Part shown: piece by piece, positions 63,601-64,000 of the stretch
Position numbering within the stretch: position 1 is the first letter of the stretch
Layout: each line of letters opens with the position of its first letter
From: Trichoplusia ni
Taxonomy: Eukaryota > Arthropoda > Insecta > Lepidoptera > Noctuidae
Assembly: GCF_003590095.1 (NCBI RefSeq)
Contig: NC_039483.1
Span: forward strand, 13,392,001-13,456,000
Direction: 5' to 3'
DNA length: 64,000 bases
Translations under genes and position numbers: made by a program
The notes under the pieces: model-generated
Told to the model about the DNA's origin: nothing
Database searches by the model: none
The model's input: the letters and a program-made list of their open reading frames with translations, nothing else

Positions 63601-64000
63601 GTCGAATACGAATCCTTTTTTACAGTCGCAAGCATTTAGCAAACATATTTTTGTACATGGAACTCGTGGTTTGTCGTAATTAGAACAAAGTCTGTTGCAT
63701 CTGTTTGTACCACAGCCGGATACAGCATTTGGATCTCCACCGCACGATGCTGCAAAAATATTTTCTACTTCAATAAATCGCTCTGGCGAAAATAATCCAT
63801 GTTGCAATTTTGTAGAAAAAATTAGACAAGAAAACCGATTGAAAATTGGACGAATAGCTAAATGGTAAATTTTTTGTTACTTCGACACAGAAAAGAAAAA
63901 GTAATTCATGTACTTACGACATTCCTTGATAGGTATACATATGCCATCACTGTTTCTCGCGTAACCATCGTTACAGACACATTGTGGTTGACTTGGACAC
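51490..64000 (-). CDS. Multi-TIL serpin with alternative reactive-loop exons (5' partial)
   Basis: Read leftwards. TIL exons: 63918->64000 (cut by the edge), 63564-63749, 63281-63475, 62887-63069, 62431-62619, 62140-62322, 61867-62055, 61597-61794, 61169-61357, 60616-60804, 60099-60281, 59317-59505, 58723-58914, each phase 1-1 with ten Cys (partial one excepted). Constant serpin exons: 56157-56257, 55645-55788, 55183-55386, 54976-55074, 54668-54802, 54142-54351, 53817-53961. One of five terminal exons completes the protein. Serpin landmarks are FVNAIYFMGNW (canonical shutter motif across a junction) and an ideal inhibitory hinge, NEIGSEAAAAT, at the end of exon 53817-53961. The start and signal peptide lie beyond 64000. 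It is likely a secreted inhibitor of serine proteases (haemolymph cascades, gut or pathogen enzymes). A dead TIL exon sits at 59778-59959. Confidence 0.85.
51924..52081 (-). CDS. Alternative terminal serpin exon T2 (P1 Ala/Ile predicted)
   Basis: The acceptor ATTTTCAG precedes CTATTGTTG. It encodes AIVEFAAISFMLEPPKIY, then IFYADHPYMFYIIL and FCGAFVGARK, ending with TAA at 51924. Counting from the hinge gives P1 near Ala or Ile, suggesting an elastase-like or other non-tryptic target. The C-terminal extension RKRYILT is longer than in T1 or T5. Confidence 0.72.
52263..52325. repeat. Diverged relative of the MITE-like element at 2633-2753
   Basis: Shares GAAACTAGTCG and ACAAAACCGTT at matching spacing, with the end ATTAAATAAA in place of the perfect terminal repeat. 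It lies between terminal exons T2 and T3. Confidence 0.4.
52453..52595 (-). CDS. Alternative terminal serpin exon T3 (non-basic P1 predicted)
   Basis: The acceptor CATTTCAG precedes CAATTATTT. It encodes AIIFGVTSAMLPPPKPV, then IFYANRPYAFYLMY and LFCGSFVGAASK-TAA. Counting from the hinge gives P1 Thr (T-S). Aligning from the C-terminal side gives Ala-Met; neither is basic. The stop codon overlaps an AATAAA, so this exon may carry its own polyadenylation signal. Confidence 0.72.
52860..52990 (-). pseudogene. Terminal serpin exon T4, probably decayed
   Basis: The s4B motif VFNANRPFVFYIIF is clear. Upstream, NRSLNFLKVV aligns with TRSLKPLPTA of T5. The only in-frame acceptor (TATACAG, before 52990) makes the loop four residues longer than in T5. 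The closer AAACAG would bring an immediate TAG. At the 3' end one base appears to be missing: LPRCLC-TAA replaces the expected LFxGAFVK-TGA, which is readable in the next frame. It could still be used as a divergent isoform, but decay is more likely. Confidence 0.6.
53351..53356 (-). promoter_or_regulatory. Polyadenylation signal after terminal exon T5
   Basis: AATAAA on the minus strand, just beyond the T5 stop. It would allow T5 transcripts to end before T4-T1 are transcribed. Confidence 0.5.
53373..53497 (-). CDS. Alternative terminal serpin exon T5 (P1 Arg, P1' Ser predicted)
   Basis: The acceptor ATTTTCAG precedes CTGTCGTTA. It encodes AVVINTRSLKPLPTAV, then FNANRPYIFYIMF and FCGYFVK-TAA. 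With hinge residue E as P17, Arg falls at P1 and Ser at P1', a classic anti-trypsin or anti-clip-protease bond. AATAAA on the minus strand at 53351-53356, 17 bases after the stop, suggests its own polyadenylation site. It is nearest to the hinge exon. Confidence 0.82.
56258..58722 (-). other. Large intron between the TIL array and the serpin domain
   Basis: About 2.5 kb, by far the longest intron of the gene in this window. It contains a decayed 'gggttccgtacc' repeat (about 56760-56905). The split between the TIL and serpin halves falls here, as expected if two units were joined by exon shuffling at a phase-1 intron. Confidence 0.6.
58723..64000 (-). repeat. Tandem array of phase 1-1 TIL exons with four-module super-repeat
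   Basis: Modules fall in four types by signature: A (KCTGPNEYF, CGGACDNVC), B (CGGDPNA, GCG, CDC), C (VCGNNEVYDSC, GGC) and D (NEYYDPC, CPPQTC). In transcript order they run A(63918) B C D, A(62431) B C D, A(61169), A(60616) B, C-dead(59778), C(59317), D(58723). This is an ABCD unit duplicated about three times, with A doubled and C doubled in the last copy. Intact exons are 183-198 nt, all multiples of three, so loss or gain of any exon keeps the frame. Confidence 0.85.
59778..59959 (-). pseudogene. Dead TIL exon (type C)
   Basis: A good acceptor (TTCACAG) and a plausible donor (A|GTGAGTT) remain, and both ends match the type C module (SICGKDEIFSSCTNGG at the start, RNCVPIDQCP at the end). 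The middle has stops soon after GGNQKKK, a further stop in the second readable frame, and a replaced Cys (GGN for GGC). Its 182 nt is not a multiple of three. Inclusion would truncate the protein before the serpin, so it must be skipped in functional mRNA. Confidence 0.85.

Noticed and set aside
1..64000. CRISPR array, bacterial operon or prophage
   Set aside because: Spliced genes, SINEs and LINEs show animal nuclear DNA. The TIL exon array is regularly spaced but is coding sequence.

Overview
The window looks like moth or butterfly (Lepidoptera) nuclear DNA. It is AT-rich, with short exons, GT-AG introns and large gene-poor stretches. It carries a delta/epsilon-type glutathione S-transferase typical of Lepidoptera, tRNA-derived SINEs, RTE/CR1-like LINE debris, an R4/Dong-type retrotransposon beside a TAA microsatellite, and serpins with swappable reactive-loop exons. 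One run of exactly 1000 N (45940-46939) is an assembly gap.

Layout. (1) 1-2579: the last five exons of a GST gene on the plus strand, cut by the window edge. (2) 2580-24400: gene-poor DNA with decayed SINEs, LINE tails, a 121-bp MITE-like element, a perfect 69-bp foldback and two adjacent perfect hairpins. (3) 24409-28165: an R4/Dong-like non-LTR retrotransposon with an uninterrupted 1138-codon ORF. (4) 30027-36601: a 15-exon plus-strand gene encoding signal peptide, Ala/Ser linker, TIL domain, about 53 Thr/Pro/Gly heptads, a second TIL domain and a full serpin domain. (5) 37832-44808: a second plus-strand serpin gene whose first intron holds a CR1/Jockey-like LINE. (6) 51490-64000: a minus-strand gene, convergent with the other two, with 13 intact TIL exons (one cut by the window edge), one dead TIL exon, seven constant serpin exons and five alternative terminal exons that rewrite the reactive-centre loop.

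How they relate. The three serpin domains share the same intron positions and phases, with almost identical exon lengths, so they descend from one ancestral gene. The minus-strand gene has a textbook inhibitory hinge and at least two terminal exons that place Arg at the predicted P1 site. It is therefore probably a secreted multi-specificity protease inhibitor in which up to a dozen TIL inhibitors precede one serpin. The two plus-strand serpins have degenerate hinges and lack the conserved shutter-region Asn, so they are probably non-inhibitory or structural (secreted mucin-like matrix, silk, cuticle or gut lining are possible). The main discovery candidate is this TIL/mucin/serpin locus, especially the four-module TIL super-repeat joined to a serpin with mutually exclusive loop exons.

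All gene models were built by hand from reading frames, splice signals and exon phase. No homology search was possible.
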